A DNA stretch of 64,000 bases from Shouchella clausii (lineage in GTDB: Bacteria > Bacillota > Bacilli > Bacillales > Bacillaceae_D). The stretch spans positions 1 through 64,000 of the forward strand of contig NZ_CP019985.1 of NCBI RefSeq assembly GCF_002250115.1, in the 5' to 3' direction. Position 1 is the first letter of the stretch; each line of letters starts with the position of its first letter. The notes beneath the pieces are model-generated. The model made no database searches and was not told the origin of the DNA. It was given only the letters and a program-made list of their open reading frames with translations. The translations under genes and the position numbers were made by a program. Shown here piece after piece: positions 9,830 through 18,552 of this stretch.

Positions 9830-10363
9830 ATGAACTCATTGAAAACAAACCGCCTCTACCTTCGGGAATTGGCAGACGAAGATGCCCCCGAGCTGTTCAC
9901 CATTTGGTCAACGCCGGCGGTCACAAAATTTATGAATATCATTCCGTTAACGGATGTCACACAAGCAGAAGACATTATTAAGATGTTTGCACAGCTAAGC
10001 AAAGAAAAGAAAGGAAACCGATATTCGATTTTTCTCGCTGAAACAGGCGATCTGATTGGCACTTGCGGCTTTAACCAGCTTGATGCTGACAATGACAGAG
10101 GCGAAATTGGGTATGAATTAGGGGAACGTTATTGGGGCCATGGTTATATGAAGGAAGCGCTCATGAAATTGGTGGAAGTCGGCTTTGCTTCATTTGCATT
10201 AAATCGGATTGAAGCAAAAGTCGAACCAGAAAACAGCGCCTCGATTGGCTTGTTAGAGAAAATCGGTTTTCAAAATGAAGGGCTTTTGCGACAGTATGAA
10301 AAGGCAAAAGGCCGGTATATTGACCTTTATTTGTTTAGTTTATTAAAGGAAGAGTGGGCTTAA
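9830..10363 (+). CDS. GNAT-family N-acetyltransferase (RimJ/RimL type)
   Basis: This 177-residue protein has the complete Gcn5-related fold: LRELADEDAPELFTIWSTP at the start, then IFLAETGDLIGTCGF. The acetyl-CoA-binding stretch follows (YELGERYWGHGYMKEALMKL), then the C-terminal RIEAKVEPENSASIGLLEKIGF typical of RimJ/RimL-like enzymes that acetylate protein N-termini or small amines. The substrate cannot be read from sequence. It has its own promoter at 9710 and a terminator at 10416. Confidence 0.85.
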   Translation: MNSLKTNRLYLRELADEDAPELFTIWSTPAVTKFMNIIPLTDVTQAEDIIKMFAQLSKEKKGNRYSIFLAETGDLIGTCGFNQLDADNDRGEIGYELGERYWGHGYMKEALMKLVEVGFASFALNRIEAKVEPENSASIGLLEKIGFQNEGLLRQYEKAKGRYIDLYLFSLLKEEWA

Positions 10364-10377
10364 CTAGTCCACTCTGA

Positions 10378-10413
10378 GACTGAGGCAAACAACGACATCG
10401 TTTGTCTACAGTC
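10378..10413 (-). repeat. Inverted copy of the hairpin at 3622-3664
   Basis: The reverse complement reads GACTGTAGACAAACGA, a short spacer, then GTTTGCCTCAGTC. This matches the left hairpin of the 3620 element but has a shorter, different loop. Arm changes are compensated (CGGTC there, CAGTC here, both pairing with GACTG), which suggests the fold is what is kept. Confidence 0.7.
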
Positions 10414-10415
10414 CG

Positions 10416-10442
10416 AGAGCGGGCTTAAGCCCGCTCTTTTCC
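10416..10442 (+). terminator. Terminator after the GNAT gene
   Basis: A perfect 9-bp stem AGAGCGGGC / GCCCGCTCT with a TTAA loop is followed by TTTTCCTTTT. The hairpin overlaps the last codons of the convergent small membrane-protein gene. Confidence 0.85.
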
Positions 10443-10640
10443 TTTTAGCGTCTTCGTTGCCGAAGCGTTATTTTGTTTTCTCGCGCTTCGGTAATGATAA
10501 CGGCCTCTAACGATGTTGAGTATACACAACCCGCCAAAAATGACAGCGAATGAGAGCGGATTTTCAAGCAGAAAGAATGAGCCAACGGCAACTGCCAGAC
10601 AAACCGCTGCACTTAGAAAGTAAAGATGATGTCGAACCAT
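10425..10640 (-). CDS. Small membrane protein of unknown function
   Basis: This 71-residue protein has two closely spaced hydrophobic helices (about residues 7-24 and 29-45) and a basic, Lys/Arg-rich tail. I do not recognise a family. ATG 10640 follows a weak AAAGGGATG. Its stop lies in the hairpin that terminates the convergent acetyltransferase gene. It sits 98 bases downstream of the sugar permease operon on the same strand and could be its last gene, though nothing shows this. Confidence 0.5.
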   Translation of the reverse strand: MVRHHLYFLSAAVCLAVAVGSFFLLENPLSFAVIFGGLCILNIVRGRYHYRSARKQNNASATKTLKGKERA

Positions 10641-10738
10641 TGTGATTCATCCCTTTGCGGACTTTTTTGTGAAACGCCCGTTTACGGACTTCGACATAGT
10701 TGCCAAGGCTCCTCTAATTCGTTGATCATTTTCCTTTT

Positions 10739-11566
10739 CTATCCTTTGATGCCAGTTAGCGTAACACCTTCAACAAAATATTTTTGCCCAAGAAAGAAGA
10801 CAAGAATCGCCGGCAACGTCATGACAGTCGCCGCAGCCATAATTAAATTCCAGTCCGATGTATACGTGCCTTGGAGCTGCAAAAGACCGAGTGCCAGTGT
10901 AAACAATGATTCGTCATTTAAGTAAATCAATGGGCCGAAAAAGTCATTCCACACATTCGTGAAAGTGAAAAAGGCAACAACTAGTAGCGCAGGCTTGACA
11001 AGGGGCAGGAGCACAAAAACAAAAATTTGCACATAATTGGCGCCATCGATTAATGCCGCTTCGTCTAATTCCCGGGGAATACTCATAAAAAATTGCCTCA
11101 TTAAAAAGATGAAGAAGCCACCACCGCCAAAAAAGCTTGGAAACACAAGAGGCCAATACGTATTAATAGCGCCAAGCTCCGTCCAAAGCATAAAGGTTGG
11201 GATTAATGTGACGGCAGGTGGAAGCATCATCGTGGCAATAATGAGTGTAAACCAGATATTTTTCCCTGGAAATTGAAGGCGTGCAAAACCAAAACCGCAC
11301 ATGCAACTTGTCAACACTGTCCCGATTAGGACAGGAATCAGGATAAACAGTGTATTTTTCAAATACAAGCCGAATTCAACCACTTCAAAAATTTCAATAA
11401 AATTTCCCCATAGCCAATGATCCGGCAACATTTTCGGCGGAAATTGGAAAATTTCAGAAGAGGTCATGAGCGCACTTCGTACCATCCAGAAAAATGGCAG
11501 CAACGACAGAGCCGCTCCGAAAAGCAACAGGCAATAAGCGATGATTTTCCAGCCTCGGCTTCGCAT
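10739..11566 (-). CDS. Sugar ABC transporter permease, MalG/AraQ type
   Basis: The 275-residue protein has six predicted membrane helices and the EAA loop (ELDEAALIDGANYVQIFVFVLLPLVKPAL) that docks with the ATPase. I start it at ATG 11566, preceded by GGAGGTGG at six bases; the frame stays open further upstream. The start overlaps the stop of the other permease (TAATG). It forms the second half of the membrane channel of a carbohydrate-uptake-1 importer. No ATPase is encoded here; such systems usually share an MsmX-type ATPase. Confidence 0.85.
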   Translation of the reverse strand: MRSRGWKIIAYCLLLFGAALSLLPFFWMVRSALMTSSEIFQFPPKMLPDHWLWGNFIEIFEVVEFGLYLKNTLFILIPVLIGTVLTSCMCGFGFARLQFPGKNIWFTLIIATMMLPPAVTLIPTFMLWTELGAINTYWPLVFPSFFGGGGFFIFLMRQFFMSIPRELDEAALIDGANYVQIFVFVLLPLVKPALLVVAFFTFTNVWNDFFGPLIYLNDESLFTLALGLLQLQGTYTSDWNLIMAAATVMTLPAILVFFLGQKYFVEGVTLTGIKG

Positions 11567-12522
11567 TATTTGCCACCTCCGTAGAAAACCCAGCCTTTGC
11601 CCCATCTAAAAATCAACACCGTGAACAACGAGACAACAAGGAACAAAATCCACGCTAATGCGCTGGCATACCCCATATTACTGTGGACAAATGCTTCTCG
11701 ATAAATTAAATACACATAAAACAAACTTGCGTTATTGGGCCCTCCCTCTGTCATAATATAGGCTTGGTTAAACGTTTGAAATGCGCCGATTAGTCCCATA
11801 ATCAAATTGAAGAAAATGATTGGCGAAATAGTAGGGATTGTCACAAAGCGGAACTGGTGCCAAGCATTTCCGCCATCCAACTCGACTGCTTCCAATTGGT
11901 CTTTCGGGATTTCTTGCAAACCGGCTAGAAAAATGAGCGCAGCGCCGCCACAGCCCCATATGCTTAACAAAATCAGCGACGGGATAACCGATGCCTCGTC
12001 ATAGATCCACATAGAGGCAGGGAGCCCAAAGAAGCGGAGAATGCCATTGAGCAGGCCAAATTCTGGATTAAACAACCACATCCATAAAATGTTTGCTGCC
12101 ACTGCTGGCACAAGTACAGGCAAATAAAAGAGCGTCCGCCACAGCCCTTGCCCTTTTATCTTCATGTTCATAAGCAGAGCGATCAACAAGGCAGCGACGA
12201 GTGTGGCGGCAGTGCTGGCAAACGCAAAATACAACGTAACGACAAGTGCTTGCTTAAAATAAAGATCTTCTGTGAAAATGGTTATATAATTGTCGAACCC
12301 AATCCAATTGATTGTGTCCGCGATCACTTGGTAATCGGTAAAGCTCAAAACCAAGCTGGCAACAATCGGGCCAATTGTCCAAACGAGCAAGCCTAAAATC
12401 GCCGGCAGCGTAAACAGATAGCCAGCAAGATGCTCTTTTCTCGCAAACCGAGTCGTTTTTTTCCTAGCCCCCATCGACGGTTTCAGCGGTTCAATGTCCA
12501 CATTTGCCCCCTCCCTACTCAT
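11566..12522 (-). CDS. Sugar ABC transporter permease, MalF/AraP type
   Basis: About 318 residues with a basic N-terminus (KKTTRFARKEH), six membrane helices and the EAA loop (IPKDQLEAVELDGGNAWHQFRFVTIPTISP). The likely start is ATG 12522, which overlaps the stop of the binding-protein gene by eight bases; an in-frame TTG at 12534 is possible and neither has a strong ribosome site, so translation probably depends on coupling. Context indicates import of an arabinose-containing oligosaccharide or glycoside. Confidence 0.85.
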   Translation of the reverse strand: MSREGANVDIEPLKPSMGARKKTTRFARKEHLAGYLFTLPAILGLLVWTIGPIVASLVLSFTDYQVIADTINWIGFDNYITIFTEDLYFKQALVVTLYFAFASTAATLVAALLIALLMNMKIKGQGLWRTLFYLPVLVPAVAANILWMWLFNPEFGLLNGILRFFGLPASMWIYDEASVIPSLILLSIWGCGGAALIFLAGLQEIPKDQLEAVELDGGNAWHQFRFVTIPTISPIIFFNLIMGLIGAFQTFNQAYIMTEGGPNNASLFYVYLIYREAFVHSNMGYASALAWILFLVVSLFTVLIFRWGKGWVFYGGGK

Positions 12523-13873
12523 ATTTGTCGCCAAACTGGCGTTTCATCCTTGGCATAATGTCATCAAGTACGACTTCCTCTGCTGTTTTGTTGTTTAGCC
12601 ATAGCTGGTCTAAGGCAGGTGAAATGATGTCGCCTGCTTTTTGCCGATCATCCCAAAAATAATTCGGGTTTTGGACAACGTAGTCTTTAGCCCAGTCGAC
12701 CACTGCCTCTTCGTATTCAGGTGGATGAATCGGCGTGTCGATCCAACGCTCTATTTTTTCACGATCCTCGTACCAGGCTGTTTCGTTTGGCATCCACAGC
12801 CCTTCATGAATAAGCATTAGTACATTTTCTGGATCCATGATGTATGTTAAAAACGTATCGACTGCTTGCCTATGCTCGCCTTCCTTCCCTGTCTCAAAGG
12901 CGACAATCGGCGTCCCATAATTAGTCGTTGCCGGTTGTTCAAAATACGGCAGTACGCCGATGCCAAAGTCCAAGCCGTCCTTAACACTCGCCCGGCCAAG
13001 CTCCTGCATCGCCCATTGGCCGTCAACAGCCATAGCGACACGCTTTGTTAAAAGCGCCGTGTCTGTCGCTGGAACGGTTGATAAATCCGACGGCTTTGGC
13101 ATCACATGATGCACATACATTAAGTCGGCAACGTGCTGCAGCACTTCTATTGATTCAGGTTGATCGATCAACAACTGTTTGCCTGTTTCATCAACAAAAC
13201 CGCCGCCGTTGCTGAATAAGAAAGAGTCGATCCACCCCGTAAAATTGCTGACGCCGTATGTTTCAATCCGGTTCTCATCAAAGCCAGGCTCATTCGCCCT
13301 CCGTCCGTTCCGATCTACAGTAAGCATTTTGGCGACTTCGACAAATTCATCCCAGCTCCATGCCTCTTCTGCTTTTGTCGGCGGCAGTTCTACTCCCGCT
13401 TCTGCAAACAATTGTTTGTTGTAATAAATGTTTATCACTTCATTCGCGACGCTGCCCCCAGCAATCGGCCCATCATGAAACTGATATAGCGTATAATCGA
13501 GCTTTTCGTTTGCTTCGTCTCCTGTCAACAATGGCGTCAAATCGCGAAGCATGCCGTTTTCCACCCACGGGTACAAGCTGCCCTCTGGAAAATAGCCTAC
13601 GTCGGGAAGTGTTTTCGATGCAGCCATCACATTCATTTTCTCCACATAGCTATTAATCGGGACAAGCTGTGCCCTCACTTGAATCCCTGGATGCTCGTTA
13701 TTAAATGTGGCAATTAATGTTTCAACTGCTTCTCGCTCTAGCGGCCCACCCCAGTAGGTAAAACGCAGCTCTACTGGGTCATTGGTGCCGACAGAAGCAA
13801 ACAGGCAGCCGGAACAACTAAAGGCGGCTAGAAGCGTGACAACATGACAGGCGTCCTTTAACAGACCTTTCAT
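12515..13873 (-). CDS. Sugar-binding lipoprotein (SBP family 1)
   Basis: This 452-residue protein has a lipoprotein-like signal with two cysteines (AAFSCSGC, about residues 17-24) and a family 1 carbohydrate-binding fold. Family marks are LRFTYWGGPLEREAVETLIATFNNEHPGI, PDVGYFPEGSLYPW, GVELPPTKAEEAWSWDEFVEVA and VAMAVDGQWAMQELG. It would capture the sugar outside the cell for the two downstream permeases. A strong GGAGGAGG site precedes ATG 13873. It lies 25 bases after the GH127 gene in the same operon. Confidence 0.85.
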   Translation of the reverse strand: MKGLLKDACHVVTLLAAFSCSGCLFASVGTNDPVELRFTYWGGPLEREAVETLIATFNNEHPGIQVRAQLVPINSYVEKMNVMAASKTLPDVGYFPEGSLYPWVENGMLRDLTPLLTGDEANEKLDYTLYQFHDGPIAGGSVANEVINIYYNKQLFAEAGVELPPTKAEEAWSWDEFVEVAKMLTVDRNGRRANEPGFDENRIETYGVSNFTGWIDSFLFSNGGGFVDETGKQLLIDQPESIEVLQHVADLMYVHHVMPKPSDLSTVPATDTALLTKRVAMAVDGQWAMQELGRASVKDGLDFGIGVLPYFEQPATTNYGTPIVAFETGKEGEHRQAVDTFLTYIMDPENVLMLIHEGLWMPNETAWYEDREKIERWIDTPIHPPEYEEAVVDWAKDYVVQNPNYFWDDRQKAGDIISPALDQLWLNNKTAEEVVLDDIMPRMKRQFGDKYE

Positions 13874-13898
13874 TGGCCTTTCCTCCTCCTTTCAAAAG

Positions 13899-15824
13899 CT
13901 ATATATGGCGCAGCCAAACAGCCATCTCGCCTTCGCCGCGGTTTGCCCAGGCATAATAAGGGATGAACTGCAATGTCACTTCTTCTGTTTGCAACGCCTC
14001 TTTAGGCAAATAGAGAGACTCGTTTGCATTGGCTGTGACTGTACGAACGCCTTTTCCCTTGAGCACGATCACGCCATTTAAGCGATCATTAGCAAAGGAC
14101 GCGTCGATGTTTTCCTGGCAGCGGATTGCGACACTTTGCAAGTTGCTGCCGTTGTCTGCTTCTTCCGCACAAAACACGATAGGTCCCCGTTGCAGCGCAA
14201 TTTTGCCAGCGTTGGCTCTTACCTGTGGATGGGCATGGATCACTTTCGTTTCCAGCGGAAACTCGATCGAAAGATGGTCGCCTTTTTGCCAAGTCCGCTC
14301 CACGTAAGCGTAGCCGTTGCGGACTTCCACATCGACAAAGTGGCCGTTGACAGTGAGTTGATAATCGCTTGCCCAGTTTGGAATACGGAAGGCAAGCGTA
14401 AATGGCCTGCTCGTGTCTGGGTTCACTTCCAGTCCCACCTCTCCCTGCCATGGAAAGGAAGACTTCATTTTCAGTGTCACTTCACCTGAACCGATTGTGA
14501 GCGTCGATTCGTTTCTGATGTAAAGGTGGATAAATCCAGTTTGATTTTTCGTTGTATAAATGTATTGGCCAATAGAAGCCAGCAGCCTCGCTATATTTGG
14601 CGGGCAGCATGCACAGCCGAACCACGGTTGGCGCTCTGTTTTGACATGCTTTAAATCGTGGCGGTGCTTGGCAGCTTGTGGCCACACTTCAAGGGGATTC
14701 ACGTAGAAAAACTTCGTCCCATCAAGCTGGATGCCGCTGATGGTGCCATTATAGAGCGCCCGTTCCATGACATCGCCATAGCGGCTGTCTGCTTCAAGTT
14801 CCAGCATTTTTTTGGCCCAAAAAACTAGCCCGATCGAAGCGCATGTTTCTGTATAAGCCAAATCATTTGGCAAGTCATAAGCAAATGTAAATGCTTCGCC
14901 AAACTCTGCCGAGCCGATGCCGCCTGTAATATACATTTGCTGGTTGGTCACATTGTCCCAAAGCGTTCGGCACACTTTCGCCAACTGCTCATCATCTGTT
15001 TCATTCGCTAAATCCGCCATAGCGGTGTACATATAAACGGCGCGAACGGCGTGGCCCGTTGCTTCTTGTTGCTGCCGTACAGGTAGGTGTGATTGTGAAT
15101 ACTTGTATCGACCGCGGTACCAAAACGTTCCGTCCTCGCCTCGTTTTTTTGCTTCCTCGTCAAAAAAGTGGGGCTCCTTTCCCCGTTCTTCTATAAAAAA
15201 TTGCGCCAACCGCAAATAGCGTGGTTCTCCTTTAACGCGATACAATTTTAATAACGCAAGCTCGATTTCTTGATGGCCGTCATAGCCTCTAAATTTCCCA
15301 GGTTCAGGACCAAACACTTGGTCAATTAAATCGGCAAACTTGCACACCACATCCAAAAGCGCCTGTTTTCCTGTCGTTTCATAATAAGCAACTGCCGCCT
15401 CGATCAAATGCCCAGCTACATAAAGTTCGTGATTGTCGCGCAAATTGGTCCACCTTTTTGTCGGCGCTTTGATCGTATAATGCGTATTTAAGTAGCCATC
15501 CGGTTGTTGGGCACGGCTAATGAGCGCAATGAGTTCATCACAGCGTTGCTCCAGCTTAGGATCAGGCCTTTCGGCAAGTGCATAAGCGGCCGCTTCAATC
15601 CATTTAGCCACATCACTGTCTTGGAAAACAAAGCCATGAAATTCGCCCTCCGCTTCGCCAGCAGCGATTTTTAAGTTTTCAATCGCATGGCTCGGCGCCG
15701 CCCCTTCTATATCATCATGCAATGCTGCCCATTGGTAAGGAATCACCTTTTCCTTTACTACGTCAATATAACGCCCCCAAAAATCATCGGTTACGCGTAT
15801 ATGGCGATTGCGTTGTTCAAGCAT
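13899..15824 (-). CDS. Beta-L-arabinofuranosidase (glycoside hydrolase family 127)
   Basis: This 641-residue enzyme matches GH127, which removes beta-L-arabinofuranosyl residues with a zinc-bound cysteine nucleophile. The key residues are present: Glu and Cys in AYTETCASIG, and the paired cysteines in WFGCACCPPNIARLL (Cys nucleophile and zinc ligand). An N-terminal (alpha/alpha)6 barrel is followed by beta domains. No signal peptide is seen, so it acts in the cytoplasm on imported substrate. ATG 15824 is chosen because GGAGG lies six bases before it; the frame extends ~70 codons further upstream, across the promoter. It is first in the operon with the ABC importer. Confidence 0.9.
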   Translation of the reverse strand: MLEQRNRHIRVTDDFWGRYIDVVKEKVIPYQWAALHDDIEGAAPSHAIENLKIAAGEAEGEFHGFVFQDSDVAKWIEAAAYALAERPDPKLEQRCDELIALISRAQQPDGYLNTHYTIKAPTKRWTNLRDNHELYVAGHLIEAAVAYYETTGKQALLDVVCKFADLIDQVFGPEPGKFRGYDGHQEIELALLKLYRVKGEPRYLRLAQFFIEERGKEPHFFDEEAKKRGEDGTFWYRGRYKYSQSHLPVRQQQEATGHAVRAVYMYTAMADLANETDDEQLAKVCRTLWDNVTNQQMYITGGIGSAEFGEAFTFAYDLPNDLAYTETCASIGLVFWAKKMLELEADSRYGDVMERALYNGTISGIQLDGTKFFYVNPLEVWPQAAKHRHDLKHVKTERQPWFGCACCPPNIARLLASIGQYIYTTKNQTGFIHLYIRNESTLTIGSGEVTLKMKSSFPWQGEVGLEVNPDTSRPFTLAFRIPNWASDYQLTVNGHFVDVEVRNGYAYVERTWQKGDHLSIEFPLETKVIHAHPQVRANAGKIALQRGPIVFCAEEADNGSNLQSVAIRCQENIDASFANDRLNGVIVLKGKGVRTVTANANESLYLPKEALQTEEVTLQFIPYYAWANRGEGEMAVWLRHI

Positions 15825-15841
15825 TGTCATCCTCCTTTTGT

Positions 15842-15855
15842 TGTAAGCCCTTTCA
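15842..15855 (-). promoter_or_regulatory. cre-like site (catabolite control) in the GH127 leader
   Basis: The minus strand reads TGAAAGGGCTTACA, one mismatch from the CcpA consensus TGWAANCGNTNNCA (G instead of C at position 7). It lies between the -10 box and the GH127 start, a roadblock position. Confidence 0.5.
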
Positions 15856-15861
15856 AAAATG

Positions 15862-15890
15862 ATCATACCAAGCCTTGTTTTTGCTGTCGG
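15862..15890 (-). promoter_or_regulatory. Promoter of the GH127 / ABC importer operon
   Basis: On the minus strand CCGACA (-35) and TATGAT (-10) are spaced by exactly 17 bases, 38 bases upstream of the GH127 start. Confidence 0.6.
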
Positions 15891-15970
15891 TAGCGAGGAA
15901 ATAAGAAAAGGTGGACTTTTCCGCCCTTCTTTCGTACGATGGAAAAAAATACGGGGAGGCGGACTTATCC

Positions 15971-16879
15971 ATGGAAAGCGACTATTTAATGATTCATGCG
16001 CTAGAACCCGTTCGTTACGCATCGGCCGGGCGAGTCGAAACAATGAAGCCCTTTTGCCATCCTACCCGCACGCTGGACAGCTATGTATTGTTGATCGGCA
16101 TTCGCGGCTCTTTGTTCATTGAGCAAGAAGGCCATTTATACGAAGTCGGTCCTGGCCATACGTTGCTTTTAAAAAAAGGCATTAAACATAGGGGGATCAA
16201 ACCGTCTAAGCCTGGCTTGTCCTACTATTGGTTTCACTTTAATTTAGACAATCATCGTGCAACGTATCTAGACAAAAAACAAATGGACGAACAGATTATG
16301 CGCTTTCGGCAAGAACCGTACAGCCATATCCTTGCTTCATTCATTTTTATACCGACGTTTTTCAAGCCACCAGCAATCGAAAGGCTGAATATTTTGTTTA
16401 ATCAACTAACAGACCTTGCCCAAGGAGGTTGCCGCACCCATTTAGGCGCCAGTTATATTATGACGTCATTGCTAATTGAATTATCAGAACAACTGATTGC
16501 CTCTTATGCTTCGCCTCTTACGAAAACGAGCCTCCAACGCGATTTATCCCACATTATGGAATGGATTCGGGTATACGCGAACCAACCTCTTACCGTTAAG
16601 CGTGTCTCCGACCAGTTTAATTACAACCCAGACTATTTAACGAGGCAGTTTAAACAGCATATTGGCATGTCTTTGCAAAAATACATTATACTTGTCAAAA
16701 TGACAAAAGCAAAAGACATCTTATCGCGGACGAGACGCACGATTAAAGAAGTCGCTGCTGACGTTGGCATCCAAGACGAAAAATATTTTATGCGCCTCTT
16801 CAAAAAAACAGAAGGCATGACGCCGACTGCATTCCGCAAAGCGTTTTACCGAATCCATTTAACAAATTTAAAGGAGTAG
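15971..16879 (+). CDS. AraC-family regulator with cupin sensor domain
   Basis: About 302 residues. The N-terminal half is a cupin-type AraC_binding fold (GHLYEVGPGHTLLLKKGIKHRG) that would sense the sugar. The C-terminal ~100 residues carry the two helix-turn-helix motifs (LTVKRVSDQFNYNPDYLTRQFK; TIKEVAADVGIQDEKYFMRLFK). I place the start at ATG 15971 behind GGGGAGG; an in-frame GTG at 15911 has no ribosome site. It is divergent from the GH127 operon across 146 bases and is its probable activator. Confidence 0.85.
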   Translation: MESDYLMIHALEPVRYASAGRVETMKPFCHPTRTLDSYVLLIGIRGSLFIEQEGHLYEVGPGHTLLLKKGIKHRGIKPSKPGLSYYWFHFNLDNHRATYLDKKQMDEQIMRFRQEPYSHILASFIFIPTFFKPPAIERLNILFNQLTDLAQGGCRTHLGASYIMTSLLIELSEQLIASYASPLTKTSLQRDLSHIMEWIRVYANQPLTVKRVSDQFNYNPDYLTRQFKQHIGMSLQKYIILVKMTKAKDILSRTRRTIKEVAADVGIQDEKYFMRLFKKTEGMTPTAFRKAFYRIHLTNLKE

Positions 16880-17022
16880 GCATGAACGCGCCTTTCTCCT
16901 TTCTTCACGCCCAGTAACTCTTCTCACGGGCATGGCCGACTTCAAAAAACACTTCGCGCTTCCCAAATTTCCACTCGCCAAATGACGGCATTACGGAACC
17001 TACATTTCCCCATTTCTTGATT

Positions 17023-17036
17023 AATTATTGATAATT
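17023..17036. promoter_or_regulatory. Perfect AT-rich palindrome upstream of the LanF-type gene
   Basis: AATTAT TG ATAATT lies about 50 bases before the transporter start. It may be an operator for the response regulator encoded downstream, but AT-rich palindromes also arise by chance. Confidence 0.3.
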
Positions 17037-17087
17037 ATCCGCTATCCTTATTTCAGTTAACGATGACATGGAAAAGGAGAGGTCTTT

Positions 17088-17789
17088 GTGAGCACAATGA
17101 TGTTAGAGACGAAACAACTGAGCAAACGCTTTGGCAAACAGGCTGCTGTAGCAGACGTGTCATTACGCGTACCAAAAAACAGCATCTATGGGTTGCTTGG
17201 CCCTAATGGTGCAGGAAAATCAACAACGCTAAAAATGTTAACGGGCATTTTACGCCCCAGTTCTGGGGAGATTTTATTTGACGGCCGCAGTTGGAACCGG
17301 TCTATGTTAAAAGACATTGGTTCTCTGATTGAAGCCCCGCCCCTTTATGGCAATTTAACAGCATTTGAAAATGTGAAAGTACATGCCTTATTGCGCGGGC
17401 TTCCTACACAACGAATCGAGGAAGTCCTCCATACCGTCGATTTAACTTATACTGGCAAGAAAAAAGCTGGCCAATTTTCGATGGGAATGAAACAAAGGCT
17501 CGGCATTGCCATTGCTCTTTTGAATCAGCCGAAATTGCTCATCCTTGACGAGCCGACGAACGGATTGGACCCACTTGGCATCCAAGAATTAAGGGAGCTG
17601 ATTACGTCTTTTCCGCAAAAGGGCATGACCGTCATTTTATCAAGCCACATTTTGTCGGAAGTCCAATTAATGGCAGACCACATTGGCATCATAAGCGAAG
17701 GGCGCCTCGGCTACCAAGACAGCATCAAAGGCGAAGATGACTTAGAAAGGCTGTTTATGGAAGTTGTAAAAACAAACAGGAGGAAATAA
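17088..17789 (+). CDS. Lantibiotic-protection ABC transporter ATPase (LanF / CprA type)
   Basis: This 233-residue ATPase has Walker A (GLLGPNGAGKSTTLKML), the ABC signature (FSMGMKQRLGIAIALL), Walker B (LLILDEPTNGLD) and the switch histidine (SSHIL). Its length and sequence match the F subunits of LanFEG complexes, which expel lantibiotics from the membrane. GTG 17088 follows AAGGAGAGG. It is the first of five co-directional genes (F, E, G, regulator, kinase). No lantibiotic precursor or modification gene is present, so this is a resistance module rather than producer immunity. Confidence 0.85.
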   Translation: MSTMMLETKQLSKRFGKQAAVADVSLRVPKNSIYGLLGPNGAGKSTTLKMLTGILRPSSGEILFDGRSWNRSMLKDIGSLIEAPPLYGNLTAFENVKVHALLRGLPTQRIEEVLHTVDLTYTGKKKAGQFSMGMKQRLGIAIALLNQPKLLILDEPTNGLDPLGIQELRELITSFPQKGMTVILSSHILSEVQLMADHIGIISEGRLGYQDSIKGEDDLERLFMEVVKTNRRK

Positions 17790-17792
17790 ACA

Positions 17793-18548
17793 ATGTTCAT
17801 CTCATACATGAAAGCTGAAAACTTAAAGCTAAAAAGAACATTTGCGCGAAAAATGATTGGCATCGTCCCACTCTTAACAGTTGCTTTTTCTTTTATTATG
17901 AACATGGAATACTTTGTGTATCTCACCTTCAATTGGTGGTCGATCATGTTTATGCCGATGATGATTGCTTTGTTTTGTGCTTTGGTTCACGTCCGGGAAA
18001 AGCAGGCATCCAACTACAACGGCATTTATTCAGCCCCTGTCGATTTGCGGCTCGTTTGGCTAGCGAAAGCAAGCGTTATTGCCCTTTATTCCCTTGCTTC
18101 ACAACTGATTTTTCTTGTGGTCATGTTTCTGATCGAAGCGGTTGTGTCCATTTTTCCAGTTGGTCCTTTCCCTGTTATCGCTGCTTGTTTCTTACTGTGG
18201 GCGACAACATTATGGCAAATTCCGTTTTGTCTCATGCTTGCCAAAAAATTCGGCTTTGCGTTTTCCTTGATCATTAACCTTTTTGGCTGCCTAGTATTAG
18301 GCATTATCGCCGCCTCGAAAGCTTACTGGTGGGCATGCCCGTGGAGCTGGCCGATCCGAGCAATGAGCCCAACGATTGGCATCCACCCAAATGGCTTGCC
18401 CCTTGAAGAGGGCGACCCATTGCTTAGCATGACAGTCATCCCGATCGCTATCATACTTTCTTTATTGTTGTTCGCAGCATTGCTTATGATCTCTCAAAAG
18501 TCTTTCGCTTTTGCTGTTGTGCAGAAGTCGAAACAGGAGGTGGCATAA
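17793..18548 (+). CDS. Lantibiotic-protection ABC transporter permease (MutE/EpiE type)
   Basis: The 251-residue protein has six hydrophobic segments and opens with MKAENLKLKRTFARKMIGIVPLLT, the typical MutE/EpiE/SpaE start. It pairs with the next gene to form the membrane part of the exporter. It begins four bases after the ATPase stop; an AGGAGG site lies in the end of that gene. Confidence 0.85.
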   Translation: MFISYMKAENLKLKRTFARKMIGIVPLLTVAFSFIMNMEYFVYLTFNWWSIMFMPMMIALFCALVHVREKQASNYNGIYSAPVDLRLVWLAKASVIALYSLASQLIFLVVMFLIEAVVSIFPVGPFPVIAACFLLWATTLWQIPFCLMLAKKFGFAFSLIINLFGCLVLGIIAASKAYWWACPWSWPIRAMSPTIGIHPNGLPLEEGDPLLSMTVIPIAIILSLLLFAALLMISQKSFAFAVVQKSKQEVA

Positions 18549-18552
18549 AGGC

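Noticed and set aside
13899-16043. Longer GH127 start at 16043
   Set aside because: The extension crosses the operon promoter and overlaps the divergent regulator; the ATG at 15824 has a perfectly placed GGAGG.
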